Position numbers and translations under genes: made by a program
Part shown: positions 27,866-36,639 of the stretch, in pieces
How positions within the stretch are numbered: the stretch's first letter is position 1
Layout of the letters: each line of letters begins with the position of its first letter
The notes under the pieces: generated by a model
Databases searched by the model: none
Told to the model about the DNA's origin: nothing
What the model saw: only the letters and a program-made list of their open reading frames with translations
Origin: Emticicia agri
Lineage (GTDB): Bacteria; Bacteroidota; Bacteroidia; Cytophagales; Spirosomataceae
Length of the DNA: 58,713 nt
NCBI RefSeq assembly: GCF_004168285.1
Contig: NZ_SEWF01000032.1
Span: forward strand, 1 to 58,713
Reading direction: 5' to 3'

Positions 27866-28624
27866 ATGAAAGCTATATCAAAATATCTATTCGGGTTGCT
27901 CTTGTTTTTATGCTTATCACCTCTATCGGGTTTTTCTCAAAAAACCGAAGGCATGATAGTGTATGAGCGCCAGGAGTTCTGGTCAAAAATTATTGGGCAG
28001 TTAACGTATCTCTCTAACGAAGAAAAAGACCGTGTGAAACAAACATGGGGCAAAAACGATGAAGGATGGAAATCTAAAACAAAGATGTATTTTAACGCCA
28101 ACGAAAGCCTGCTGACTAATCTGGAAGAAGCGAGTGAGTATGGTTGGTCGTCACGCACAGAAGACTATTATATCTACCGGAACTACGAGAAAGAGAAGAA
28201 AATAGAACTTATTGAAATGTTGGGTAAAACCTATGTACTTGAAGATTCACTAAGAGCCCCTAACTGGAAAGTTCTTAATCAGATAAAAGATGTGGCAGGA
28301 TATATCTGTATGAAGGCAGTTACAGAAGATACTGTTAAACATCAGAAAATAACTGCCTGGTTTACTGGTGATATTCCGGTTTCAGGAGGGCCTGAAAGGT
28401 TTTACGGACTACCGGGAATGATTTTAGAATTGGAAATCAATGATGGTGATGTGGTGATTACAGCCTCTAAAGTAGAGTTCAAAAAACTGGAGGGTAAAGA
28501 ACTGGCACTTCCGAAACTAAAGGGGAAAAAGATAAAAGATGCTGATTATGACACTATCATAGCCAAGCATATCAAAGATAGCATTAAGTCTTATCGGAAT
28601 CCCTACTGGGCTATTAAGTATTAG
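27866..28624 (+). CDS. GLPGLI family secreted protein
   Basis: 252 residues with a signal peptide (cleavage after SGFSQ, about residue 25). The family-naming motif is present as GLPGMI at residues 181-186, preceded by AWFTGDIPVSGGPERFY, the diagnostic context. The function of the family is unknown; genes commonly follow TonB-type receptors, as here, and may act as periplasmic or surface accessory factors. The C-terminus is rich in Lys and has no sorting domain. A hairpin follows in the convergent gap to the dehydrogenase gene. Confidence 0.9.
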   Translation: MKAISKYLFGLLLFLCLSPLSGFSQKTEGMIVYERQEFWSKIIGQLTYLSNEEKDRVKQTWGKNDEGWKSKTKMYFNANESLLTNLEEASEYGWSSRTEDYYIYRNYEKEKKIELIEMLGKTYVLEDSLRAPNWKVLNQIKDVAGYICMKAVTEDTVKHQKITAWFTGDIPVSGGPERFYGLPGMILELEINDGDVVITASKVEFKKLEGKELALPKLKGKKIKDADYDTIIAKHIKDSIKSYRNPYWAIKY

Positions 28625-28650
28625 AAGTATATACATTATAAATAGAATAT

Positions 28651-28679
28651 TACCTGTGCTACCGTATGTAGCACAGGTA
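28651..28679. terminator. Hairpin in a convergent gap
   Basis: An 11-bp perfect stem (28651-28661 with 28669-28679, seven-base loop) between the GLPGLI gene (+) and the zinc dehydrogenase gene (-). It has no U-run, so terminator function is likely by position only. Confidence 0.5.
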
Positions 28680-28695
28680 CATCTATCAGCATCAG

Positions 28696-29865
28696 TTATT
28701 TCCATGGGTCTAACACTACTTTTACGCAACCATCTTCTTTTTTATGAAAGATTTCGTAAGCGTGTTCAATTTCTGACAAACCTAAGCGATGCGTAATAAT
28801 ATCATCTAATTGCACTTTACCTTCTGCAACATAGCTTAATAACTTATCTATATGTTTTTGCGCAGGAGCCTGCCCGCCTTTTAATACAATTCCTTTATCA
28901 AAGAACTGACCTATCGGAAAATTATCGTACATAGTGGGATAAACTCCTAAAACCGATACCGTTCCTCCCCTGCGTACAGCACTCATACACGCTTCTAATA
29001 CTTTTACAGAGCCTTTCTCAAAGTTAATTGTAGCCTTAACCTTATCTATCAGGTTTCGTTCCGGCTCAAAACCTACGGCATCAATACATACCTCTGCTCC
29101 ACGGCCTTCGGTCAAAGCACGTATTTGTTCCACCACATCTTTAGGTCCATCTTCCCACAAAATAGTTTCACAACCTGTTGTCTGCTTTGCTTTGTCTAAT
29201 CTGTATTGCAGCGTATCTACTACAATTACTTTAGCTGCCCCTCTCAGCCAGGCACTTTTTGCTGCCATTAATCCAACCGGTCCTGAACCAAAAATAGCGA
29301 CAGTTTCACCGCCTTTTACCTCTCCCCAATCTACACCTGTGTAGCCAGTCGGAAATATATCTGTCAGAAATAAAACCTGCTCATCAGTCAGATTTTCGGG
29401 CACTACTCTTGGGCCAAAATTGGCATAAGGTACTCTCACATATTGTGCCTGACCACCATCGTAGCCACCATATAAATCTGTATAGCCAAATAAAGCACCC
29501 CCTTTTTCTGTCATTAATCCACCCTCAGGACCATACATTTCAGGATTGCTATGTTCGCAATGCCCGGGTAAATCATGGTTGCAAAAGAAACAATGTCCAC
29601 AAGCAATCGGGAAGGGCACTACTACCCTGTCGCCACGTTTAAGCTTTTTTACACCTTTACCTGTCTCTTCTACAATTCCCATAAATTCATGCCCCATTAC
29701 CATAGGACGTGGCTGTGGAATGCCACCTGAATACATATGCAGATCAGAGCCACAGATGGCTGTTGAAGTTACTTTTAGAATAATATCATCCTGTTCTTGA
29801 ATAGTCGGGTCATCTACTGTATCATAAGTAATTTTGTGTGCCCCATGTATGACTGCTGCTTTCAT
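28696..29865 (-). CDS. Zinc-dependent alcohol dehydrogenase (formaldehyde-dehydrogenase-like)
   Basis: 389 residues, medium-chain dehydrogenase family. Catalytic zinc ligands are in AICGSDLHMYSG and GHEFMGIVEE; the structural zinc site is CGHCFFCNHDLPGHC with four cysteines. The nucleotide-binding Rossmann motif is FGSGPVGLMAA. Long insertions around MYGPEGGLM and GFEPERN and the overall layout resemble the glutathione-independent formaldehyde dehydrogenase/dismutase group, so an NAD-linked oxidation of a small alcohol or aldehyde is likely; the substrate is not certain. It follows the SDR gene by 7 bases in one operon, suggesting joint redox or stress-related metabolism. Confidence 0.9.
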   Translation of the reverse strand: MKAAVIHGAHKITYDTVDDPTIQEQDDIILKVTSTAICGSDLHMYSGGIPQPRPMVMGHEFMGIVEETGKGVKKLKRGDRVVVPFPIACGHCFFCNHDLPGHCEHSNPEMYGPEGGLMTEKGGALFGYTDLYGGYDGGQAQYVRVPYANFGPRVVPENLTDEQVLFLTDIFPTGYTGVDWGEVKGGETVAIFGSGPVGLMAAKSAWLRGAAKVIVVDTLQYRLDKAKQTTGCETILWEDGPKDVVEQIRALTEGRGAEVCIDAVGFEPERNLIDKVKATINFEKGSVKVLEACMSAVRRGGTVSVLGVYPTMYDNFPIGQFFDKGIVLKGGQAPAQKHIDKLLSYVAEGKVQLDDIITHRLGLSEIEHAYEIFHKKEDGCVKVVLDPWK

Positions 29866-29872
29866 AAGTTTT

Positions 29873-30682
29873 TTATTTTGCGTTATCTACAGGTTCCTGT
29901 TGTTTATACATATTATTCGCAACTATTTTGTCTGGCGTAACGTTGCTCATAGCTACCTGCATTTTGTTTTTAAAGCCTGAAACAACCATATCATCACCAT
30001 TCATAAGGGCATTATAGCCATCCATTGCTACATCGGCAGGATCAGATAGCTTATCAGGGTCTTGTACAATTTTTGAGTTTAACATATCAGCTTTTCTGAA
30101 AAAATCGGTAGCCGTAGCTCCCGGTAACAGAGAAGTAATTACTACGCCCGATTCTTTTACTTCTGCACGAATGGCCTCAGTAAATGAATGCACAAATGCC
30201 TTAGTACCATGATAAACTGCCTGAAATGGTCCAGGTACTTTACTGGCAATAGAAGCAAGATTCAGAATTTTACCACTTTTCCGACCCACCATATCAATCA
30301 GGAATAGTTTTGTGAGTGTAACTAAACTAATAATATTTAGTTCAATAATAGCTGCTTCTCTTTCAAGGTCAGTGTTAATAAATTCTCCATACTGACCTTG
30401 TCCGGCATCATTGACCAGAATATCAATCAGAATACCCTGAGATTTCACAAAATCATACACTTCAAAAGCTGCTTTTCTATTAAAAAGGTCTTTTGCTAAA
30501 GAAATTACATCTACTTTATAAGTAGCTATCAATGAAGTCGCTACCTGGTCAAGCTCTTTCTGGCTACGAGCCACAATAATCAAATTATGGCCGTCTTTAG
30601 CTAATAATTTGGCTAATTCGTATCCAATACCACTCGTACCGCCTGTGATAAGAGTATAGAATTTTTGTTGTTTTTTAGACAT
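29873..30682 (-). CDS. Short-chain dehydrogenase/reductase (SDR)
   Basis: 269 residues from ATG 30680-30682; the frame opens further upstream, but this start puts the cofactor motif TGGTSGIG near residue 15 as usual. Other motifs: NDAGQGQYG, the catalytic Ser in LNLASIASKVPG and the Tyr-x3-Lys in AVYHGTKAF. It is a classical NAD(P)-dependent oxidoreductase; the substrate cannot be read from the sequence. It is first in an operon with the zinc dehydrogenase. Close homologues are often annotated as general-stress or cell-envelope dehydrogenases, but this is not specific. Confidence 0.88.
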   Translation of the reverse strand: MSKKQQKFYTLITGGTSGIGYELAKLLAKDGHNLIIVARSQKELDQVATSLIATYKVDVISLAKDLFNRKAAFEVYDFVKSQGILIDILVNDAGQGQYGEFINTDLEREAAIIELNIISLVTLTKLFLIDMVGRKSGKILNLASIASKVPGPFQAVYHGTKAFVHSFTEAIRAEVKESGVVITSLLPGATATDFFRKADMLNSKIVQDPDKLSDPADVAMDGYNALMNGDDMVVSGFKNKMQVAMSNVTPDKIVANNMYKQQEPVDNAK

Positions 30683-30803
30683 GACTTTATAGATTGATAT
30701 ATACCTTTTTGGCAAAAAGAAAGACCACGGTAAAATCACCAGCTATAAATTCTTAAGTAGGTAATAATGGGCAATAACACGGACGCAAAGTTGAAGGAGG
30801 GGG

Positions 30804-30811
30804 TAAATTTG
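30804..30811 (+). promoter_or_regulatory. Possible -7 box (TAAATTTG) for the first Q/N-rich gene
   Basis: An exact TAnnTTTG match 91 bases before the start codon at 30902. There is no -33 box at normal spacing, so support is weak. Confidence 0.3.
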
Positions 30812-30901
30812 TCTCAATATGAACACCCAACTAATCATCAACTAACTGGCACAGCTTTTTTACGTTTTAAGTAAGGAGTAAACAATTAAACTCATACAAC
30901 T

Positions 30902-31249
30902 ATGCAAAATCAAAAAGACACGCAGAGACGAGACGAAGACAAAAACACGTCAACACAACAAGGTGGTAACAGAAATACCCCTCAACAAGGACAACAAAGT
31001 AACAGTAATCAAGGTCAGCAAGGCCAGGAAAACCGCAACCAAGGCCAACAAGATACCAACCAGCAAGGTGGTAACAGAAATACTCCACAGCAAGGTCAAC
31101 AAAATAGCTCAAATCAAGGCCAACAAGGACAAGAATATGATGCCAATGGTCCGGATAGAGATGACCAGAACAAGCAAAGTGGAGATAATCGTTATGATAA
31201 ACCAGAGATTCAACCTCAGACAGATAAACCTGAAATAAATGAGGTATAG
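30902..31249 (+). CDS. Gln/Asn/Gly-rich intrinsically disordered small protein
   Basis: 115 residues without signal peptide or membrane segment. The N-terminus MQNQKDTQRRDEDKNTSTQQ is shared almost exactly with the next gene. The middle is two copies of a 35-residue unit built on GGNRNTPQQGQQ and NQGQQGQE; the C-terminus is charged (DKPEIQPQTDKPEINEV). The composition predicts disorder, without evidence for a fold. The gene has its own terminator (31288-31320). No known family is recognised. Overlapping frames in the other phases are by-products of the repeated CAA-rich codons. Translation of this frame is supported by conservation of the frame between the two paralogues. Confidence 0.75.
   Translation: MQNQKDTQRRDEDKNTSTQQGGNRNTPQQGQQSNSNQGQQGQENRNQGQQDTNQQGGNRNTPQQGQQNSSNQGQQGQEYDANGPDRDDQNKQSGDNRYDKPEIQPQTDKPEINEV
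30962..31139 (+). repeat. 105-bp tandem repeat in the Q/N-rich gene
   Basis: The GGTGGTAACAGAAATAC-type start recurs at 30962 and 31067 (exact 105-base spacing); the second copy is partial. Because 105 is a multiple of three, copy-number change would keep the frame. Confidence 0.75.
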
Positions 31250-31287
31250 AAACTGATTTTTTGTAAAATCAGGATTTCAAATACAGG

Positions 31288-31320
31288 CAAGCCATCTCAG
31301 ATTGTATTTGAGGTGGCTTG
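31288..31320 (+). terminator. Rho-independent terminator after the first Q/N-rich gene
   Basis: A 12-bp stem (31288-31299 with 31309-31320, one G-U, nine-base loop) followed by TTTTC. It lies about 20 bases before the second paralogue's start codon. Confidence 0.8.
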
Positions 31321-31340
31321 TTTTCTAAATAAATAAAGCC

Positions 31341-31619
31341 ATGCAAAATCAAAAAGACAATCAAAGAAGAGACGAAGACAAAAATACCTCAACACAGCAA
31401 GCAGGTAATAGAAATACATCTCAACAAGCGCAGCAAAGTGGCAGTCAAACCCAGCAAGGGCAAGAACATTGGAATAAAGGGCAGCGACAAGGAGATAACC
31501 ATGAGAGCCAACAAAATATTACAAACCTCGGACAAGACTATCAGACTACTGATGCCACAAGCACACAGGATGATACCTCAAATAACAGAAACCCTAAAAC
31601 TCATAAAAGTGAAGGTTAA
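31341..31619 (+). CDS. Second Gln/Asn-rich disordered small protein (paralogue)
   Basis: 92 residues. Its first 20 differ at one position from the preceding gene (MQNQKDNQRRDEDKNTSTQQ), then AGNRNTSQQAQQ aligns with the repeat start, while the C-terminal half diverges (HESQQNITNLG, TSTQDDTSNNRNPKT). There is no signal peptide. The pair looks like a tandem duplication in which only the N-terminal motif stayed constrained, which hints that this motif is the functional element, perhaps a binding or localisation tag (inference). A hairpin terminator lies between it and the convergent moxR gene. Confidence 0.7.
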   Translation: MQNQKDNQRRDEDKNTSTQQAGNRNTSQQAQQSGSQTQQGQEHWNKGQRQGDNHESQQNITNLGQDYQTTDATSTQDDTSNNRNPKTHKSEG

Positions 31620-31629
31620 ACCTGTTAAA

Positions 31630-31671
31630 ACAACAAAGCATGCTAAATATCGACTTAGCATGCTTTGTTGT
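31630..31671. terminator. Bidirectional hairpin terminator, 17-bp perfect stem
   Basis: Arms 31630-31646 and 31655-31671 with an eight-base loop, in the convergent gap between the Q/N-rich paralogue (+) and the MoxR ATPase gene (-). On the minus strand it is followed by TTTT. Confidence 0.85.
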
Positions 31672-31693
31672 AGTTGATAATGGTATGTATATA

Positions 31694-32665
31694 CTAAAGC
31701 ATTCGCTTGATAATTTCTTCTACTGAAACGTGTTCTGCCTCTGCCTTGAAATTTCTTACCACACGATGGCGTAATACAGGCACGGCTACTGCTTTTACAT
31801 CTTCAATATCAGGTGAGTATTTACCGTTAACCAAGGCATTGCACTTGGCACCTAATATCAGGTTCTGAGAAGCACGAGGGCCTGCCCCCCACTCCAGATA
31901 TTTATTGGTATCCGGTGAAGCTAATTCTGTATTCGGGCGGGTTTTATGTACCAGACTTACTGCGTACTCTACTACGTTATCAGCTACCGGAACACGACGC
32001 ACCAGATGCTGGAAATAAAGAATCTCATCGCCTGTTAAAACCTTTTTTACTACCTTTTTATTATCAGAGGTTGTATTCTTTACAATGTCTAACTCTTGTT
32101 TGTATGAGGGATAATCCAGATTAACCATAAACATAAAGCGGTCAAGCTGGGCTTCCGGTAGCGGATAGGTACCTTCCTGTTCGATAGGGTTTTGCGTTGC
32201 CAATACAAAGAAAGGGCGACCGATGTTGTGTTTTTGTCCTGCTACAGTTACCGCATATTCCTGCATGGCCTCTAAAAGTGCTGATTGCGTTTTAGGAGGT
32301 GTACGGTTAATCTCATCGGCCAGAATAATATTAGCAAATACAGGACCTTTGATAAATCTGAAATTACGTTCGTTATCTAAGGTTTCTGAACCTAAAATAT
32401 CAGAAGGCATTAAGTCAGGTGTAAACTGAATACGATTAAAGTCCAGATCTAAAGCCGAAGCAATTGTTTGAATCAATAGGGTTTTTGCCAGACCCGGCAC
32501 CCCTACTAAAAGACAGTGACCCTGGGTAAAAATAGCTGTTAATAATAAACGAACGGTTTCATCTTGCCCAACGATAATTTGTCCGATTTCATTTCTTAAA
32601 TTGTTAAAGGCAACTTTAAGGGCATCTGCTGCTTCTACGTCTGAATTAAATTGAACTTTGCTCAT
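31694..32665 (-). CDS. MoxR-family AAA+ ATPase
   Basis: 323 residues. Walker A GVPGLAKT at residues 55-62, Walker B IILADEINR at about 112-120, sensor 1 in FVLATQNPIEQEGTYPLPEAQLDRF style (split across 150-170), and the C-terminal lid from about 230 with GPRASQNL. MoxR proteins act as chaperone-like ATPases in maturation of enzyme complexes, often with DUF58/VWA partners; none lies here. Instead it ends an operon with two periplasmic PPIases (41-base gap to the SurA-like gene), suggesting a link to envelope biogenesis or just co-regulation. Confidence 0.95.
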   Translation of the reverse strand: MSKVQFNSDVEAADALKVAFNNLRNEIGQIIVGQDETVRLLLTAIFTQGHCLLVGVPGLAKTLLIQTIASALDLDFNRIQFTPDLMPSDILGSETLDNERNFRFIKGPVFANIILADEINRTPPKTQSALLEAMQEYAVTVAGQKHNIGRPFFVLATQNPIEQEGTYPLPEAQLDRFMFMVNLDYPSYKQELDIVKNTTSDNKKVVKKVLTGDEILYFQHLVRRVPVADNVVEYAVSLVHKTRPNTELASPDTNKYLEWGAGPRASQNLILGAKCNALVNGKYSPDIEDVKAVAVPVLRHRVVRNFKAEAEHVSVEEIIKRML

Positions 32666-32706
32666 TAATTTATGGTATGGGTGAATTGTTTATGAATGAA
32701 TCGCTG

Positions 32707-34047
32707 TTAATTATCGGTTCGTACCTGACCAAAAATATTACACGATTCAAACTCAGGGTCAATTTTTATATAAACATCAGCTATTGCTTTTTTAAACCAA
32801 GCTTCTATCTCTTTGCTCCGTTTTTCCATCAGTGCAAATTCTTTTATTTTCTCAAAATCATCTTTCAGGTTAGCAATATGCGGTGCATATTTTGCCTTAT
32901 AATAAATGATTCTTGCGCCTGTTTTACCATCTTCACTTCTGTAGGGCATGGGTGCAGTAATCGTGCCAACTTTCATACTATCAATGGTGAAGTAAAGTGT
33001 CGGATCCATCGATTGGTCTAACGGTAATTTTGATGCTCCCGTCTGTGGGTCAGACAACATACCGCCGGCATCTTGTGTTTGTTTATCGTCTGAAAAGTCT
33101 TTGGCTGCTTTTTCAAATTTAATACTGTCTTTCACAATTTCTTTACGAAGACTATCTAAAAATTTAGTAGGCTCACCCAAATCTAAACGATTATAATCCG
33201 GGCGTAATAAAATATGTCTGGCATGGTATTCCTGCCCTCTTATTTCAAGGGTCTGAATCAAATGCAAGCCAAAATCAGACTCTACTACATCAGTCATTTC
33301 ATTGGGTTTCAGCTTCATTGCTGCGGCTTCAAATTGTGGTACCATCTGCCCTCTTTTTGACCAGCCTAAATCGCCTCCGTACTGACGTGACCCCGGGTCT
33401 TCTGAATATTCTTTGGCTAAATCTTCAAATTTTTCTCCGGCCAATATACGTTTTTTGTAGTCTAACAACCGCTCTGAGAGTTCGTCTTTCTGAGCCCTCG
33501 TTACCTTGGCATACCTTACAATATGGCCTATCTGTACTTCAGCAGGTATTTCAGGAATACTGTCTTTTGGAATCTGGTTAAAAAATTTCTTTACCTCATT
33601 GGGCGTTACCTTCAGGTTTTTAGAGATTTCGCCCTGCATTTTCTGCGCAGTTAATTGTTCTTTTACCTGCGACCGGACTTCACTTTTTAAAGTTTCCAAC
33701 GATTTGCCAAACTGTTCCACAATATTTTTTTCATTTCCATAGAGTTGAACCATCTGCTGCATACGGGCTGTCAACTGATCATCTACTGTTTTATCGTCTA
33801 CAATTACCGAGTCTATTTCAGCTTTCGCTACTAATAGTTTGTTCACTACTAAACTCTCTAATGCCTGGCATTTGGTAACAGGTTGCTGTTGCTGCGCCGA
33901 ACGCAGGTACCATTGCTCTACTTCTGAACGAAGCACAATATAGTTATCCACTTTGGCAATAATCCTGTCAACATTAATAGGCTTAGGCGTTTCTTGTGAG
34001 AATGCCAGTATTGGCAGGCAAATGAGTAAAACTAATTTCTTTAACAT
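32707..34047 (-). CDS. SurA-like periplasmic peptidylprolyl isomerase
   Basis: 446 residues with a signal peptide (MLKKLVLLICLPILAFSQ). A SurA N-terminal chaperone domain (about residues 25-170) is followed by two parvulin-type rotamase domains: the first with GHIVRYAK, EYSEDPGSRQYGGDLGW and FGLHLIQTLE (about 172-272), the second with YHARHILLRP, FSDDKQTQDAGGML and RIIYYKAKY (about 275-385). It helps outer-membrane proteins fold in the periplasm. It sits in the middle of an operon with a PPIase/OmpA fusion upstream (37-base gap) and moxR downstream. Confidence 0.92.
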   Translation of the reverse strand: MLKKLVLLICLPILAFSQETPKPINVDRIIAKVDNYIVLRSEVEQWYLRSAQQQQPVTKCQALESLVVNKLLVAKAEIDSVIVDDKTVDDQLTARMQQMVQLYGNEKNIVEQFGKSLETLKSEVRSQVKEQLTAQKMQGEISKNLKVTPNEVKKFFNQIPKDSIPEIPAEVQIGHIVRYAKVTRAQKDELSERLLDYKKRILAGEKFEDLAKEYSEDPGSRQYGGDLGWSKRGQMVPQFEAAAMKLKPNEMTDVVESDFGLHLIQTLEIRGQEYHARHILLRPDYNRLDLGEPTKFLDSLRKEIVKDSIKFEKAAKDFSDDKQTQDAGGMLSDPQTGASKLPLDQSMDPTLYFTIDSMKVGTITAPMPYRSEDGKTGARIIYYKAKYAPHIANLKDDFEKIKEFALMEKRSKEIEAWFKKAIADVYIKIDPEFESCNIFGQVRTDN

Positions 34048-34084
34048 ATAATTGGTAGTGTACTTGATTCTTTTTTTTGACTTA

Positions 34085-36460
34085 TTATTTTTTCGCCTCT
34101 AAGGCTTTATCTAATTCTTCTCTGTTAATTTTAACCGGATATCTGTTTTCCAATTCTTCATACAATTGTTTTTCCAGTTGCTTCTGGTAGTCTACCAATA
34201 CCTGACCACGTGCTTCACGCAAGGTTTTGTAACGGGCCGGTTCAATTCTTTCAACACTTAATTCAATATACTTCCCATCTTTTATTACCGATTGGCTGCC
34301 GATTTCCCATTTAAAAGCATTTATATACTTATTATCTCCTTTCTTGAAATAGCCATCTTCTATTGTTACAGCATTGGCCTCCTTACGATTGAAACGTTTT
34401 TCAACATCTTTTTTTGAATTGCTGTAAAATACAAACATCACCCTTTGGTTTTTTGTCCAGTCAAAGCGGTCAGCACGTTTGGTTTTGGCAAAATCATTTT
34501 CTATAATTCTTTCTATTGGTAACCCATTCGCTACCAGAAACTCCTTCACTTTTTCAATACGCTCTGCCGAATTACTGGTGTTTTCGTTCTGGTCGGCATA
34601 TCCACCAATCTCAACAATATATCCTTTATTGATACGCATGATTTCCAGCAAAGTTGCCAGAATCTTTTTATGGTCAGGAGTTAATTCGCTTGCATACTTG
34701 TCATAATACAAAGGTGTACGCATGGTACTATTAAGCGAATACGGCACCCCTTTCTTGAAAACCTCTCTGACTTGCCCTAATGTTTTAGCATCTTTCGCTA
34801 CTATCAGGCTTCCAAACATTCTTTCAGACATCCGGTAGTTACCTTTATTCTTTTCATAAAATGCTCTTTGTCCTAAAGTATCTGCTACCGATTTTTCAAA
34901 CACAAAATCATTCATCAGTTGCATTTTCAGAAAACTGGTTGAGTATTCCTGCATCAATAGCCTGAAATCAGAGTTGATTTCGGCCAAATGCGTTTCGGCG
35001 TACTCTTTCACATTCTTATCGACAAATTTCTTATAAAGACTGCGCATCCAGCTAATTGCCGAATATCCGGTTGGTATCCGTTCAACCAATTGCCTTTCCA
35101 TTACATAATCGAAAAAGGCTTTGGCTTTGATTTCATTCTTACCAATTGAAAAAATAGTGCTATTAGTTATCGGGCCATTCAAGGCATATCCCCATTTCTT
35201 TTTCACTAAGTTTGTATCTGCCGACTCAATGGCTTTCTTTACAATGTCCGGGTATTCAACAAACTGCATATCTTTTTTCATTCGGTTCAGAGCATTTTCT
35301 CTCACCAACTCACCTCTCGAATCGGTTACTACTTTTTCTTTTAATTTTGGTAAAAGAACTTCATACGATTCAAGCGGAATTTTCTTGGCTAATCGTATAA
35401 TATGCCAACCTGCCGAAGTACGAACAGGTTTAGAGAACTCTCCAACTTTCAAAGAAAATGCTGCCTGCTCAAAGGCGGTTTCTTCACGTGTGCCGATACC
35501 AAAAACAGGCAGATAACCCTGGTTTTTTCTGGTCTTATAATCATCAGAATATTGTTCACATAAAACTTCAAATTTGGCCCCTTTTGTTAAAGCCGTATAT
35601 AAAGAATCTATCTGAAACTTTGCTTTGCCAAGAGAATCGCTTGAATTAGGAGGAACAGCCTTTAAAATATGCTGTACCCATACTTTTCCACTATTAGGCC
35701 GACGCTCCAGAACTTTAACTAAATGGTATCCGGCCTTTGTTCTGATAGGCATTGATACCTGCCCCACTGCTATATTAAACGCAGCTTTTTCTAACGGATA
35801 CACCAGTTGTAAGGCGCTAAACCAGCCTAACTCTCCTCCTTTACCACTTGTTTTTTTATCTTGCGAGAATTGCTGTGCCAATACCCCGAAATCTTCTCCT
35901 TCCAAAGCTCTTCTGCGGATATCTATCAGTTTATTATAAATAGCGGCAGTATCAGCAGGGTTGGCAAATTCAGAGATTTGATACATGATGTGCGAGGCTC
36001 TTACCTCTTGTAACATCCAGTCGTAGGTTTCTTTCAGCAAATATTTGATAGTAGCACTATCTGTCAGGTAAGCCTCTGCTAAAAGACCGTTATAGGTCTG
36101 TAGTTCCTCTTTATACTCCTCCGAATTATCATAACCTCTTCTTTTTGCCTCGGCTACTATTCTCTGATCCTGAATTACTTGTTCTAAAGCCTTATCAGCA
36201 GATACAGAATCATTCACCATCATTTTCTCAAGTTCGTGTTTCAGTTCAGACACCTTTACTTCATTGGTACCTACTGTCAAACCAACCGGTTCAGTATTTA
36301 CTACATTTACAGGCTTTACCTCTTGTGCAGTTGGTGCCATGCCTGCTGTTTGCGAACTATCTTTTACCTTTTTTTCAGAAGCAGTTTTCTTTAAAACCTG
36401 GCAAGCAAACTGTGAAAAGATTATTAATATATATGGAAATATCTTGTAAAATCGCTTCAT
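34085..36460 (-). CDS. Lipoprotein parvulin PPIase with an inserted OmpA-like segment
   Basis: 791 residues, lipobox-like QFAC near residue 20. Residues about 65-140 look like the SurA-type helical region. Two parvulin domains follow: VRASHIMYQI...KGGELGWFS...AGYHLVKVLE (about 150-252) and VWVQHILKAV...QGYLPVFG...AGWHIIRLAK (about 257-362). A helical region leads to an OmpA_C-like segment at about 575-685 with VEIGGYADQNENTSNSAERI at residues near 614-633 and a terminal NQRVMFVFY. The last 100 residues (KTLREARGQVLVDYQKQLEK) are typical of the tail of Bacteroidota PPIases. OmpA_C domains bind peptidoglycan, so the protein might be a folding factor tethered to the wall (inference). Confidence 0.85.
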   Translation of the reverse strand: MKRFYKIFPYILIIFSQFACQVLKKTASEKKVKDSSQTAGMAPTAQEVKPVNVVNTEPVGLTVGTNEVKVSELKHELEKMMVNDSVSADKALEQVIQDQRIVAEAKRRGYDNSEEYKEELQTYNGLLAEAYLTDSATIKYLLKETYDWMLQEVRASHIMYQISEFANPADTAAIYNKLIDIRRRALEGEDFGVLAQQFSQDKKTSGKGGELGWFSALQLVYPLEKAAFNIAVGQVSMPIRTKAGYHLVKVLERRPNSGKVWVQHILKAVPPNSSDSLGKAKFQIDSLYTALTKGAKFEVLCEQYSDDYKTRKNQGYLPVFGIGTREETAFEQAAFSLKVGEFSKPVRTSAGWHIIRLAKKIPLESYEVLLPKLKEKVVTDSRGELVRENALNRMKKDMQFVEYPDIVKKAIESADTNLVKKKWGYALNGPITNSTIFSIGKNEIKAKAFFDYVMERQLVERIPTGYSAISWMRSLYKKFVDKNVKEYAETHLAEINSDFRLLMQEYSTSFLKMQLMNDFVFEKSVADTLGQRAFYEKNKGNYRMSERMFGSLIVAKDAKTLGQVREVFKKGVPYSLNSTMRTPLYYDKYASELTPDHKKILATLLEIMRINKGYIVEIGGYADQNENTSNSAERIEKVKEFLVANGLPIERIIENDFAKTKRADRFDWTKNQRVMFVFYSNSKKDVEKRFNRKEANAVTIEDGYFKKGDNKYINAFKWEIGSQSVIKDGKYIELSVERIEPARYKTLREARGQVLVDYQKQLEKQLYEELENRYPVKINREELDKALEAKK

Positions 36461-36639
36461 AACAATACGCCTTCAATCATCTTCATGGCAATGCCACTAT
36501 GTTACAATAACTAAACTCTATGCGTTTAAAAATTATTGTGATGAATATTAATTTTGTTTGGGTTATTAATGTGCCTGAAATTTCTATTTTTCAGGCCTTA
36601 GAAAAACGAAGAATCAAAAATAACAGAAAAATCTGCTTT

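Noticed and set aside
30840-30870. Sigma-54-like element (TGGCAC) before the first Q/N-rich gene
   Set aside because: There is no GC dinucleotide at the required -12 position.
30963-31238. 91-codon frame overlapping the first Q/N-rich gene
   Set aside because: Frame +1 shadow of the CAA-rich repeats (Lys/Val/Asn-rich product); only the other frame keeps its N-terminus and spacing in the paralogue.
36573-36595. Hairpin GCCTGAAA/TTTCAGGC as terminator of the small gene at 36640-36993
   Set aside because: Short stem and no U-run on the minus strand; kept as unassigned within an otherwise featureless 179-base spacer.
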